Shown in pieces: positions 1-8,827 of a stretch of DNA of 32,296 bases (positions are counted from its first letter, which is position 1; each line of letters opens with the position of its first letter). The notes beneath the pieces were generated by a model. The model did not search any database. It saw nothing but the letters and a program-made list of their open reading frames with translations, and was not told the origin of the DNA. Location of the stretch: assembly GCA_017418645.1 (NCBI GenBank), contig JAFOND010000228.1, forward strand, positions 1-32,296. Direction: 5' to 3'. Position numbers and translations under genes: made by a program. This stretch comes from Lachnospiraceae bacterium (GTDB lineage Bacteria; Bacillota; Clostridia; Lachnospirales; Lachnospiraceae).

Positions 1-1852
1 CTTCCGGGTGGAGGTAATTGTATACCTCCTCTGCGGACCGGCGGTCCATGGAGGGGACTGCGGCAAGGTCTTCGACGGAAGCCGCTTTTATCTCTTCCAG
101 CCCCGGGAACTGCCGCATAAGCGCTTTTCTGCGGGCGGGTCCGATCCCTTTTATGTCGTCGAGGAAGCTCTTTGTCTGGTTCTTCCCGCGCAGCGATTTA
201 TGATAGGTTATCGCAAAACGGTGGGCCTCGTCCTGGAGCCTCGTTATAAGTTTGAAGCCTTCTCCACTTTTATCGATCGGTATTTCAACGTTATTATAAT
301 ATAAGCCCCGGGTCCTGTGGTGATCGTCTTTTACCATCCCGCAAACGGGAATATCCAGCCCAAGTTCCGAAAGAACGGAGAGCGCAATGTTAACCTGCCC
401 TCTTCCTCCGTCCATCATAATAACGTCCGGAAAGCGGGTAAAAGCGGTTTCCTTGTCCTCTTCCATCTCGCTCATTCCGTGGGTGAAGCGACGTGTTAAC
501 ACTTCACGCATGCTGGCGTAATCGTTCGGCCCTTCCACAGTCTTTAGGCGGAACTTACGGTAATCCGAGCGCAGCGGTTTTCCTTTTTCGAAAACAACCA
601 TGGATCCGACGCTTTGGTAACCGCTGGTATTTGAAATATCATAGGCTTCAAGCCTTTGAATGTCCGGAAGATCGAGAAGCCTTCCAATCTCCCTCATGGC
701 TCCGATGGTCCTTCCTTCTTCCTTCTTTATCTTCTCTTTGTCTTGTGAAAGAACAAGCGAAGCGTTTTTCTTTGCAAGATCCACAAGCTTGGCTTTCTGT
801 CCGATCTTCGGAACAATTATCGAAACCTTTCCGCCGCGCCTTTCGGATAGATAGTCCTCCAAAAGGGCGGAATCCTTAATCTCCTCGGAAACATGGATCT
901 CCCGCGGAACGACGGGGGTTCCTGAGTAAAACTGTTTTATGAAAGCCTCGCATACATCGGAAGAATTCTCGTCCTCACGAACGTTAATAAAGAAATGTTC
1001 ACGACCTATCATTCTTCCGTTTCTTATGAAGAATACCTGTGCAACGGCATCCTCATCATCCAAAGATACTGCAACAATGTCTCTGTCCGTATCCGTATGC
1101 TGGGTTATCTTCTGTTTTTCTACGCAGTGTCTTACCGAAGCAATAAGATCACGGTATTTTGCGGCCTCCTCAAAATCCATATTATCGGAGGCTTCTTTCA
1201 TCTTCTCTTCAAGTTCCGCAACAACGGTCTTATCGTTGCCGTTTAAAACTTCAAGAGCGCCGCGCACGCTTTTTTCGTATTCTTCTTCGGAAATCTCTCC
1301 GGTGCATATTCCCGGACACTGCTTCATATGATAGTTAAGGCAGGGACGTTCCTTGTTAAAATCTCTGGGGAACACCTTGTTACACGTTCGTAAATGAAAG
1401 ACCTTTTGTATAAGGTCAATGGTCTCGTTAACGGCGCCTGCGCTGGTAAATGGTCCGAAATATTTGGCCTTATCCTTTTTTATGCGGCGCGAGAACATAA
1501 CACGCGGATATTTCTCGTCCACCGTCACCCTGATATAAGGATAGGTCTTATCGTCCCGGAGCATTGTATTATACTTTGGTCTGTGCTCCTTAATAAGATT
1601 GCATTCAAGCACAAGGGCCTCAAGCTCCGTATCCGTTACGATATACTCAAAATACGCGATGTTCTGAACCATCCGCGCTTTTTTTATTCCTTCGTTATGA
1701 CTCTTTTGGAAATATTGATGAACACGCTTTGTAAGCGATACCGCCTTCCCCACATAGATTATGGTGTCGGCGGCATCATGCATGATATATACCCCGGGAG
1801 AATCCGGGATCTTTTTAAGTTCTTCTTCTAAATCAAATACTTCAGTCGTCAT
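1..1852 (-). CDS. uvrC: UvrABC excinuclease subunit C (3' end cut by window edge)
   Basis: This is the dual-incision nuclease of nucleotide excision repair, which is recruited by UvrB at a lesion and cuts on both sides of it. The reading frame starts at the ATG at 1852 and runs off the left edge after about 617 codons. Typical UvrC length is about 590-620, so only a few residues are likely missing. Visible in order are an N-terminal GIY-YIG nuclease domain (PGVYIM, then IIYVGKA, about residues 18-95), the cysteine cluster of the CNKVFPRDF...[11 protein letters not shown] region, a UVR motif near 205-240 ([12 protein letters not shown]), the RNase H-like C-terminal nuclease ([10 protein letters not shown]), and a helix-hairpin-helix end ([11 protein letters not shown]). 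The start lies inside the end of ftsH with an 11-base overlap, so translation is probably coupled. I read the frame without interruption in the parts I translated. The identification is secure. Confidence 0.97.
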   Translation of the reverse strand, partial: MTTEVFDLEEELKKIPDSPGVYIMHDAADTIIYVGKAVSLTKRVHQYFQKSHNEGIKKARMVQNIAYFEYIVTDTELEALVLECNLIKEHRPKYNTMLRDDKTYPYIRVTVDEKYPRVMFSRRIKKDKAKYFGPFTSAGAVNETIDLIQKVFHLRTCNKVFPRDFNKERPCLNYHMKQCPGICTGEISEEEYEKSVRGALEVLNGNDKTVVAELEEKMKEASDNMDFEEAAKYRDLIASVRHCVEKQKITQHTDTDRDIVAVSLDDEDAVAQVFFIRNGRMIGREHFFINVREDENSSDVCEAFIKQFYSGTPVVPREIHVSEEIKDSALLEDYLSERRGGKVSIIVPKIGQKAKLVDLAKKNASLVLSQDKEKIKKEEGRTIGAMREIGRLLDLPDIQRLEAYDISNTSGYQSVGSMVVFEKGKPLRSDYRKFRLKTVEGPNDYASMREVLTRRFTHGMSEMEEDKETAFTRFPDVIMMDGGRGQVNIALSVLSELGLDIPVCGMVKDDHHRTRGLYYNNVEIPIDKSGEGFKLITRLQDEAHRFAITYHKSLRGKNQTKSFLDDIKGIGPARRKALMRQFPGLEEIKAASVEDLAAVPSMDRRSAEEVYNYLHPE

Positions 1853-3998
1853 CTCCGACTCTGATGTCTATAACGGGCTTGGGCTGCTCATCCCCCGACC
1901 CGTCAGACTTCTCTTTTTTATCCTTGCTTTTGTCTTTATCTTTTTTATCTTTATCTTTGTCTTTTTTCTTTTTCTTCTTGTCGGATTCTTCTTCGTCTTC
2001 CTCCGGTTCCGGAATACCTTTGAGCTTACGATACATCTTCATGAACTCTTTTCCGGTAATGGTTTCCTTCTCATAAAGATATTCGGAAATCTCGTCCAGA
2101 ACTTCGCGGTTTTCTATAAGCATTTCCTTTGCATCATGATAGGCTTTGTTTATCATGGAAAGGACTTCCGCATCGATCTTTGACGCCGTCTTTTCTCCGC
2201 AGTTTAGGGATGCGCGTCCGTCCAGATACTGGCTTTCAACGGTGGCAAGTCCCATCATTCCGAACTTGTCAGACATACCGAAACGCGTCACCATATTTCT
2301 TGCGATGGCGGTTGCATTTTCTATATCGTTTGCCGCTCCGGATGTTATTGTTCCGAAGACGATCTCCTCTGCGGCACGACCGCCCATGTAGGTTACGATC
2401 TTTGCAAGAAGTTCTTCCTTTGTCTCTAAGAACTTCTCCTCTTCCGGAGTCTGAAGCGTATATCCAAGCGCACCCATTGTTCGCGGCACGATGGTTATCT
2501 TCTGTACGGGTTCCGCATTCTTCTGGAGTGCGGAAACAAGGGCATGGCCTACTTCGTGATAAGAAACCGTCTTTCTCTCTTCTTCGGACATCGCCCGGTC
2601 TTTCTTTTCTTTTCCGCCGACTGCCACAAGTTCGAAAGCTTCGAAAAGATCGTCCTGATTAACGGTCTTTCTTCCCGCCTTAACGGCGATGATCGCAGCT
2701 TCGTTTATGATATTCGCAAGGTCCGAACCCACAAGTCCCGCAGATGCCAGGGCAAGTGCATGAAGATCAACGGTTTCGTCAAGGGGCACATCCTTCGAAT
2801 GAACCTTAAGAGTCTCTTCACGTCCCTTAAGATCCGGACGGTCCACAATTATTCTTCTGTCAAAACGTCCCGGACGAAGAAGCGCTTTATCAAGGATCTC
2901 CGGACGGTTTGTTGCAGCGATGACAAGAAGACCTTTTGATGTATCAAAGCCGTCCATCTCCGCAAGGAGCGCATTAAGTGTCTGTTCACGTTCGTCGTTT
3001 CCGCCGCCGAATCTTGAAGCACGGCTCTTTCCGATAGCATCTATCTCATCAATAAATATAATGGACGGAGCCATTTTTTCCGCATCACGGAAAAGGTCGC
3101 GGACACGGCTTGCGCCGACGCCGACAAACATCTCTACAAAGTCCGAACCCGCAAGTGAAAAGAAGGGAACTCCCGCTTCTCCCGCAACGGCTTTTGCAAG
3201 AAGGGTTTTACCCGTTCCCGGAGGGCCAACGAGAAGCGCGCCCTTCGGAAGCTTTGCGCCGATAGCCGTATATTTCTGAGGATTATGAAGGAAGTCAACA
3301 ACCTCCTGAAGACTTTCTTTTGCTTCGTCCTGTCCGGCAACATCCTTAAAGGTTACGCCGGTCTTCTTTTCAACATATACCTTTGCATTCGATTTTCCCA
3401 CTCCGAATATACCGCCGCCGGAGCCGCCGCCCATACGTCTCATCATGAACACAAAGAGTGCCCAGAAGATTACAAGCGGAACAACAAAGGACAGTATGGA
3501 ATAGATGATGCTGGCGGTGGAGTCCGAAAGCTTTGCTTTTATCTCAACGTTATGTTCCTTTAAAAGCGGGATAAGATCCTCATCGTTTACATAAGCAGTG
3601 TAATATGTAACCTTAAGATTCTGTCCCGTTGTACGGTAAACATAGTCTCTTGCCTCTTCCGCTTTTCCGTCACCCTTATATGTGGAATCATCCTTAAGAG
3701 TAATGTTGATGCGGTCGCCGTTTATCTCTATGGCTTTAACCTGGTCTTCCGACACAAGTTTATAAAACTCCGTATAGCTTATCTGCTCCGAAGTCTTTCC
3801 GGAATTTGTACCGTAGATTATTGTTGTGATAAGAAGCGCCAAAAGACAAAAGAGCGCAAAAAGCATAAAAGGCGAAAACCGGTTGTTGCCCGGTCCGCCA
3901 TTATTGCCCATGCCGTTATCATCTTTTTTATATGGATCTTTTCTGTCCTGCCCGTTGTCGTCTTTAAATGGAAAATCGTTCATACTCTTAAATATCAT
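1842..3998 (-). CDS. ftsH: ATP-dependent zinc metalloprotease FtsH
   Basis: FtsH is a membrane-anchored hexameric AAA+ protease that extracts and degrades misfolded membrane proteins and short-lived regulators. The 718 residues show TM1 near 42-62, a periplasmic-type domain, TM2 near 166-186, a Gly-rich linker, Walker A GPPGTGKT (258-265), Walker B IIFIDEID (313-320), the second region of homology (ATNRPEILD...RPGRFDR), and the zinc site HEVGH (481-485). It is longer than many homologues because of an extreme Lys/Asp-rich C-terminal tail of about 50 residues before a [10 protein letters not shown] end. The ATG at 3998 overlaps the ATPase stop codon by 4 bases but touches the GGAGG with no spacing. 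The ATG at 3983 (MNDFPF) is about 15 bases beyond it, so neither start is ideal. Its position after ABC transporter genes is unusual for ftsH. Confidence 0.97.
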   Translation of the reverse strand: MIFKSMNDFPFKDDNGQDRKDPYKKDDNGMGNNGGPGNNRFSPFMLFALFCLLALLITTIIYGTNSGKTSEQISYTEFYKLVSEDQVKAIEINGDRINITLKDDSTYKGDGKAEEARDYVYRTTGQNLKVTYYTAYVNDEDLIPLLKEHNVEIKAKLSDSTASIIYSILSFVVPLVIFWALFVFMMRRMGGGSGGGIFGVGKSNAKVYVEKKTGVTFKDVAGQDEAKESLQEVVDFLHNPQKYTAIGAKLPKGALLVGPPGTGKTLLAKAVAGEAGVPFFSLAGSDFVEMFVGVGASRVRDLFRDAEKMAPSIIFIDEIDAIGKSRASRFGGGNDEREQTLNALLAEMDGFDTSKGLLVIAATNRPEILDKALLRPGRFDRRIIVDRPDLKGREETLKVHSKDVPLDETVDLHALALASAGLVGSDLANIINEAAIIAVKAGRKTVNQDDLFEAFELVAVGGKEKKDRAMSEEERKTVSYHEVGHALVSALQKNAEPVQKITIVPRTMGALGYTLQTPEEEKFLETKEELLAKIVTYMGGRAAEEIVFGTITSGAANDIENATAIARNMVTRFGMSDKFGMMGLATVESQYLDGRASLNCGEKTASKIDAEVLSMINKAYHDAKEMLIENREVLDEISEYLYEKETITGKEFMKMYRKLKGIPEPEEDEEESDKKKKKKDKDKDKKDKDKSKDKKEKSDGSGDEQPKPVIDIRVGDDD

Positions 3999-4792
3999 CC
4001 TCCGAGTATAGCTTTATCTGTGGTAAACTCTTCCCCGGAGACCTCCTCAAATTTCTGCAGAAGATCCTTAACGGTAAGGTTCTTCTTTTCTTCACCGGAA
4101 ATGTTAAGGATTATCTTTCCTTCATTCATCATGATAAGCCTGTTTCCGTGATTTATCGCATCTTTCATATTATGCGTTACCATAAGAGTTGTCAACTTAT
4201 GATTTGATACAATGCGATCCGTTGTTTCAAGAACCGTCTTTGCGGTCTTCGGATCAAGTGCCGCGGTATGCTCATCAAGAAGCAGTACCTTCGGTTTCTG
4301 AAGCGTTGCCATAAGAAGGGTCAGCGCCTGTCTCTGTCCGCCGGAAAGAAGTCCGACCTTTGCGGTCATTCTCTCTTCCAGACCAAGATCCAGTTCCTTT
4401 AAGAGTTCATAATACTCTTCTTTTTCGTTTTTTGTAACCCCCCAGGAAAGGCCTCTGTTTTTTCCTCTCCTGTTTGCAAGGGCAAGGTTTTCTATTATCT
4501 CCATATCCGCAGCCGTTCCCGTCATGGGATCCTGGAAAACACGGCCGAGATATTTTGCTCTTTTATGTTCGGAAAGTCCGGTAACGTTAACTCCGTCGAT
4601 CTCTATGGATCCGGAATCAACCGGCCATACTCCCGCAAGAGCGTTTAGGAATGTACTTTTTCCGGCTCCGTTTCCGCCGATAACGGTAACGAACTCGCCG
4701 TCGTTAAGTTCAAGCGTCACTCCATTAAGAGCAACCTTTTCGTTTATGGTTCCGGGGTTAAAGGTCTTATGTATATCGTTCGCTCTTATCAT
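3995..4792 (-). CDS. ABC transporter ATP-binding protein (TrpXYZ-like family)
   Basis: This is the cytoplasmic ATPase that powers the importer formed with the permease at 4789-5712 and the lipoprotein at 5743-6759. The 265 residues contain Walker A GGNGAGKST (39-47), a Q-loop (VFQDPMTG), signature LSGGQRQ, Walker B and D-loop VLLLDEHTAALD, and the H-loop MVTHNM. The His in DEHTAALD, where most ABC proteins have Pro, is characteristic of the ATPases paired with ABC_sub_bind-type binding proteins. It overlaps the permease gene by 4 bases upstream and ftsH by 4 bases downstream, so it is translationally coupled at both ends. The substrate cannot be read from the ATPase. Relatives have been linked to tryptophan or tyrosine uptake, which is only a family-level hint. 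Confidence 0.93.
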   Translation of the reverse strand: MIRANDIHKTFNPGTINEKVALNGVTLELNDGEFVTVIGGNGAGKSTFLNALAGVWPVDSGSIEIDGVNVTGLSEHKRAKYLGRVFQDPMTGTAADMEIIENLALANRRGKNRGLSWGVTKNEKEEYYELLKELDLGLEERMTAKVGLLSGGQRQALTLLMATLQKPKVLLLDEHTAALDPKTAKTVLETTDRIVSNHKLTTLMVTHNMKDAINHGNRLIMMNEGKIILNISGEEKKNLTVKDLLQKFEEVSGEEFTTDKAILGG

Positions 4793-5712
4793 TTTCCTGC
4801 CCCCCTCTTTGCCGCTTTTCTGAAGGAATTGTTCGCGGTTCCCTTAAGATACGGTACCGCAAGGAAGATCGCAACGATGATCGCGGTAAAAAGCTTAAGG
4901 TCGTTCGTGGGCATATGAAGCCAAAGCACGATACCGATAACTATGTAGTATATTATTGCTCCGATAACAACAAACGAAAGACGGAGCACAAAATTCATCT
5001 TCTTTTTAAATATAGCGTTTCCGATAACTTCTCCGATGATAACCGCCGCAAGACCGATAACGATGGCGCCGCGGCCCATATTAATATCGGCAAAGCCCTG
5101 ATACTGTGCGATAAGTCCGCCGGAAAGCGCTACAAGCGCGTTTGAAAGTGAAAGTGCGATTACCTTCATCATGTTTATGTTTATACCCTGGGCTCTTGAC
5201 ATTGCCGGATTGTTACCCGTCGAACGAAGGGCCGATCCCTGTTCCGTACCGAGATACCAGTACATAAGCGCTATTATCACCACAACAAATATGAGTGATA
5301 CAAGGATTGCTCCCGGCACGTTTCTCAACGAAAGAAGAAGTTTGTACTTCATAACGTTTACTGCCATATTCGCGCAGCCGCTCATAATGTCCAGATTTAT
5401 GGAATACAGTGCGATCTGCGAAAGAATTCCCGCAAGTATGTCCGGAATTCCGAGAACCGTATGAAGTATTCCCGTGCAAAGTCCCGCAAGAGCTCCGGCC
5501 AAAACAGCCACAAGGATTGCAACGGGTACCGGTACACCGTTTGTTATTAAAACAACGGTAACGGCTCCCCCTGTAGCAAAGGAGCCGTCAACCGTAAGAT
5601 CCGCTATGTTTAATACTCTGAATGTCAGGTACACTCCGAGAGCCATAACCCCCCATATGATACCCTGGGCGATGTTTCCCGGGAGTGCAGCAAACAAGCT
5701 TGTAATATCCAT
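4789..5712 (-). CDS. ABC transporter permease (BPD_transp_2 type)
   Basis: This is the integral membrane subunit of the importer. The 307 residues form about eight or nine hydrophobic segments, beginning with GIIWGVMALGVYLTFRVLNI. The next stretch, ADLTVDGSFATGGA, is typical of branched-chain-amino-acid/TrpY-like permeases. A conserved cytoplasmic loop with LRSTGNNPAMSRAQGIN (about residues 161-180) is where the ATPase docks in this family. The C-terminus is basic (KAAKRGAGK). The gap to the binding protein gene is 30 bases and holds an AGGAG about 12 bases before the ATG, a slightly long spacing. The stop overlaps the ATPase start by 4 bases. Family assignment is firm and substrate unknown. 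Confidence 0.92.
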   Translation of the reverse strand: MDITSLFAALPGNIAQGIIWGVMALGVYLTFRVLNIADLTVDGSFATGGAVTVVLITNGVPVPVAILVAVLAGALAGLCTGILHTVLGIPDILAGILSQIALYSINLDIMSGCANMAVNVMKYKLLLSLRNVPGAILVSLIFVVVIIALMYWYLGTEQGSALRSTGNNPAMSRAQGININMMKVIALSLSNALVALSGGLIAQYQGFADINMGRGAIVIGLAAVIIGEVIGNAIFKKKMNFVLRLSFVVIGAIIYYIVIGIVLWLHMPTNDLKLFTAIIVAIFLAVPYLKGTANNSFRKAAKRGAGK

Positions 5713-5742
5713 TTTTTAAAATGTCTCCTGTTTTGTCTTCTA

Positions 5743-6759
5743 TCAGTCTTTTGCGATCTCTTTATAATCATCCGGAACAGTGATGCCGAGTGCGCTGCAG
5801 ATTTCCGGGTTGAATTCTTTTGTTACATTCTTTGCAAAGCCGATTTCCATATCCTTCGGATCCTTGCCGTCCTTTAAGATCTGTACTGCCATCTCGCCTG
5901 CAGCATATCCGATATCGTAATAGTTGATGGAAAGAGTAACGGTTCCGCAAACCTTGCAGATACCTTCTTCGCCTGCCACAATGGGGACACCTGCCGGGCG
6001 TGCAACGGAGTCGATCGTCTCCGTGCATGAAGCAGCCGTGTTATCTGTCGGAATGTAGATAACATCGCAGTTCTGGCATGCATTCGTTGTAACTGCCGCA
6101 ACATCGTTTGTATCGGAGAATGTATAATCGGAAACGGCATATCCCATCTCCGTAAGTTCCTTTGTGATCTCTTCTGCCTGATACTTGGAGTTTGCTTCCG
6201 CTGCACAGTAGAGGATTCCTACATTCTTATATGTGCTTGCCGGGAAGATATCCTTAAGCATTGCAGCCTGTTCCGCAAGAGGAGCAAGATCGGATGTTCC
6301 CGTTACGTTGATGCCGGTCTTTCCGTTCCAGCTGTCAAGTTCAAGCGCCGTAGCATAATCCGTAACCGATGTTCCCACGATGGGAATATCGCCCGTGGAT
6401 GAAACCGCTGCCTGAAGCGCCGGTGTTGCGTTTGCCATGATAAGGTCAACGCCGTCGGATACAAATGTGTTCGTGATCGTTGCGCATGTTGCGGAATCTC
6501 CCGCTGCGTTCTGGATCGTGATGTTAACATCCTCTCCGAGTGAATCGCGAAGTGCAGCAGTAAAACCTTCCGTTGCCGCATCAAGCGCAGGATGCTGAAC
6601 GAGCTGGCACACGCCCACATTATACTTTGCGTTCGGATTCGAAACGTTCTGTGTTGCATCGCTTCCGCCGGTACTGCTGCCGGTGTTTCCGCCGCAGGCT
6701 GTTATTGTTGTTACAGCCATGGCTGCCGTAAGCATTATCGCAAGTAACTTCTTCTTCAT
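5743..6759 (-). CDS. ABC transporter substrate-binding lipoprotein (ABC_sub_bind family)
   Basis: This is the extracytoplasmic solute receptor of the importer, tethered to the membrane by a lipid. The signal peptide is MKKKLLAIMLTAAMAVTT, followed by the lipobox ITAC with Cys22 as the predicted lipidated residue, and then a Gly/Ser-rich tether. The rest is a type-1 periplasmic binding fold related to LacI sensor domains. Its visible landmarks include VGVCQLVQHPALDAATEGF, which is the usual opening of this family, DLIMANATPALQA, and DVIYIPTDNTAAS. The 338-residue length is normal. A clean GGAGG precedes the ATG, and the promoter lies at 6843-6871. Family members are often annotated as tryptophan/tyrosine or unspecified organic solute binders. 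I cannot narrow the ligand from sequence. Confidence 0.93.
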   Translation of the reverse strand: MKKKLLAIMLTAAMAVTTITACGGNTGSSTGGSDATQNVSNPNAKYNVGVCQLVQHPALDAATEGFTAALRDSLGEDVNITIQNAAGDSATCATITNTFVSDGVDLIMANATPALQAAVSSTGDIPIVGTSVTDYATALELDSWNGKTGINVTGTSDLAPLAEQAAMLKDIFPASTYKNVGILYCAAEANSKYQAEEITKELTEMGYAVSDYTFSDTNDVAAVTTNACQNCDVIYIPTDNTAASCTETIDSVARPAGVPIVAGEEGICKVCGTVTLSINYYDIGYAAGEMAVQILKDGKDPKDMEIGFAKNVTKEFNPEICSALGITVPDDYKEIAKD

Positions 6760-6842
6760 AATAATAAGTCCTCCTGAAATCTTTATATTTCATTATTGGG
6801 ATTTTTGTTACGTTTTCTGATTTATCTGCGCAACGTCAGTGT

Positions 6843-6871
6843 AGTATAACACTTTAAAGCGCTAAAGTCAA
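6843..6871 (-). promoter_or_regulatory. Sigma-A-type promoter of the ABC-ftsH-uvrC operon
   Basis: On the minus strand a -35 box TTGACT (6866-6871) is followed by a 17-base spacer and a -10 box TATACT (6843-6848), five of six matches in each. The -35 box overlaps the stop codon of the upstream histidine kinase. The spacer holds a short inverted repeat (CTTTA...TAAAG around a GCGCTT core) that could be an operator. The leader to the start at 6759 is only about 75-80 bases, too short for a T-box. Confidence 0.8.
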
Positions 6872-8127
6872 AGAATAATGGTAAAAAGAATTGATTTTCC
6901 GTCTTTGCTCTCCGCGGATATCTTTCCTTTATGGGCGCGGACTATCTCTTTTACGACGGAAAGGCCTATTCCGTGGCCACCGGTTTTTGTACTTCTTGAG
7001 CTGTCTTTTCTGTAAAATCTTTCAAATAAAACCGAAAGATCGCCCTTTTCTATTTCTTCGACGGAATTCCAGAAAGTTATCTGCTTTCTTTTTCCGTTTT
7101 CTTTCATATTTATCTTTATGGTACCCTTTTCCTTCGAATATTTTATTGCATTATCCGTAAGTAGCGAGAACATCTGGCGGATCATCGCCTCATCGCCTTT
7201 ATATCTGATCTCGGATCCTATATCCGCCGCAAGGAACAGTCCCTTCTGCTCCGCAACGGGAAGAAACGCGGACACCGTATCTTCCAGTGCCTCGGAAAGT
7301 GAAAACTCCGTTATGTTAAGCTCCGTTCCTTCCTCTTCCATTCTTGATAAGAAGACAAGTTTTTCCGTCAGGGCAGTAAGGCGTTCCACCTGACGTCTTG
7401 TGCTCTTTGTCCACTCCGTTTCTCCGCTTTCCATCTCCATAACTTCCGTATTCGCGGATATTATTCCGAGGGGAGTTTTTATCTCGTGACTTGCATCCGT
7501 TATGAATCTCTTCTGTTTCTCATAGCTTTCCGCAATGGGTTTTACCACGATCTTTGAAACCGTAAGAACAAGCAGGAATACAAGGGTTGCGCCGATAAGA
7601 CTTACTATTATCGTTGTTCTTAAGAAGGTTTTAAAACTGTAAAAATCTTCGGAACAGTCCAAAAAAATAAGCTGAATGGAATCATCCTCTTCCGTTTGTC
7701 TCATGAATCTGTATGTTGATGTAAAACCCTTTTCTTTTCCGGTTGCGAGAATGCTTTTTGCAAGGGCTTCCGATTCCTCTTCCGTAAGTGCGGCAATAAA
7801 TTCCGTCTCTATCTCCGTAACGTTTCCGTCCTTATCAAATGTTGCTATGAAGTATCTTGTATTAAACGGAGTTTCCTTCGTCATGAAGTCCGGGTTTTTG
7901 AAGGGAGGCTGCGCCCCCGGCGGTGTTGAGCCCTTGGTTCTCTCGTATTTATCTTCGCGCACCGGAAAGCCTCCGTTTCCGGTTAATATCATGTTTATTT
8001 TTGCATCGGAGCGCTCAACAAGATTCCTATAGTTTATCACGTTTATTATGGACATGATAAGAAGCAGGACAAGAGCAACCGAGGCCATGGTTATCGCTAT
8101 AAATTTTCTGCGTAACGATCTGATCAT
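6868..8127 (-). CDS. Two-component sensor histidine kinase
   Basis: This is a membrane sensor that should autophosphorylate and pass the phosphate to the regulator encoded just upstream. The 419 residues show TM1 near 9-32, an extracytoplasmic domain of about 135 residues with a Pro-rich patch (TPPGAQPPF), and TM2 near 170-193. The H-box is TDASHEIKTPLG, with His near residue 214. The N-box is DNAIKYS, an F-box-like region follows at VLFERFYRKD, and the G-box is GGHGIGLSVVKEI. TM2 is only about 20 residues from the phosphorylated His, so there is no room for a HAMP domain. The gap to the regulator gene is 6 bases. The sensory domain is not one I recognise, so the stimulus is unknown. Confidence 0.94.
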   Translation of the reverse strand: MIRSLRRKFIAITMASVALVLLLIMSIINVINYRNLVERSDAKINMILTGNGGFPVREDKYERTKGSTPPGAQPPFKNPDFMTKETPFNTRYFIATFDKDGNVTEIETEFIAALTEEESEALAKSILATGKEKGFTSTYRFMRQTEEDDSIQLIFLDCSEDFYSFKTFLRTTIIVSLIGATLVFLLVLTVSKIVVKPIAESYEKQKRFITDASHEIKTPLGIISANTEVMEMESGETEWTKSTRRQVERLTALTEKLVFLSRMEEEGTELNITEFSLSEALEDTVSAFLPVAEQKGLFLAADIGSEIRYKGDEAMIRQMFSLLTDNAIKYSKEKGTIKINMKENGKRKQITFWNSVEEIEKGDLSVLFERFYRKDSSRSTKTGGHGIGLSVVKEIVRAHKGKISAESKDGKSILFTIIL

Positions 8128-8133
8128 ATTCTT

Positions 8134-8805
8134 TTACCCTTCGACCACGGAATACCCGACTCCACGGGTTGCTTTTATGGAAACCTTCGAGCCCACGGCA
8201 GTCAGTTTCTTTCTGACATAGGAAAGATATACCCAGACAACGCTCTGGTCCGTTTCCGTGTCATATCCCCAGATCTTATCCATGAAGAGATCCGCGGATA
8301 TAACCTGTCCCGGATTTGTTAAAAGCATCTCAAGCATCTGGAATTCTTTTCCGGAAAGATTCTCCGACTTATCGCCGCACTTTAAGCTAAAGGTTCCGCG
8401 GTCAAGCTCTATGTCGCCGAATTTTAACACGTTATCCGTAACATCACCCGTACGTCTTGTAAGCGCGCGGACCCTGGCAAGAAGTTCCTTCATCGCAAAG
8501 GGTTTTGTAAGATAATCGTCCGCACCGGCATCCAATCCTTCAACTCTGTCGTCTATCTCGGATTTTGCGGTCAGCAGAAGAACGGGAAGATTAATGCCTT
8601 CCTTCCTTATCTTCTTTAAAACGGTAACTCCGTCCATCTTCGGCATCATGATGTCCAGGATCGCGGCATCGTAAAGCTCCGACGAAAGATAATCATAGGC
8701 ATCCTGTCCGTCGTATACCGCATCCACCGAATAATTGTTATGTTTTAATATCGTGACGAGAGCATTTGACATCTCCACCTCGTCTTCCGCAAGAAGTATT
8801 CGCAT
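8134..8805 (-). CDS. OmpR/PhoB-family response regulator
   Basis: This is a transcription regulator phosphorylated by the adjacent kinase. The 223 residues contain a receiver domain with the acidic pocket E7/D8, phospho-acceptor Asp51 (ILDIMMPKMDG), Thr79 (LLLTAKS) and Lys101 (YLTKPF). A C-terminal winged-helix DNA-binding domain follows (LSGKEFQMLEMLL, then WGYDTETDQSVVWVYLSYVRKKL, then KATRGVGY). The start is supported by AAAGGGGAAC just before the ATG. Only 22 bases separate it from the stop of the 760-residue protein upstream and I see no promoter or terminator there, so the pair is probably co-transcribed with the upstream cluster. It may regulate that cluster, but no binding site can be assigned from sequence alone. 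Confidence 0.95.
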   Translation of the reverse strand: MRILLAEDEVEMSNALVTILKHNNYSVDAVYDGQDAYDYLSSELYDAAILDIMMPKMDGVTVLKKIRKEGINLPVLLLTAKSEIDDRVEGLDAGADDYLTKPFAMKELLARVRALTRRTGDVTDNVLKFGDIELDRGTFSLKCGDKSENLSGKEFQMLEMLLTNPGQVISADLFMDKIWGYDTETDQSVVWVYLSYVRKKLTAVGSKVSIKATRGVGYSVVEG

Positions 8806-8827
8806 CTTGTTCCCCTTTTATGAAGAA

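Noticed and set aside
6760..6842. T-box or other riboswitch before the TrpXYZ-like ABC operon
   Set aside because: The promoter leaves a leader of only about 75-80 bases with no specifier-loop or terminator structure.
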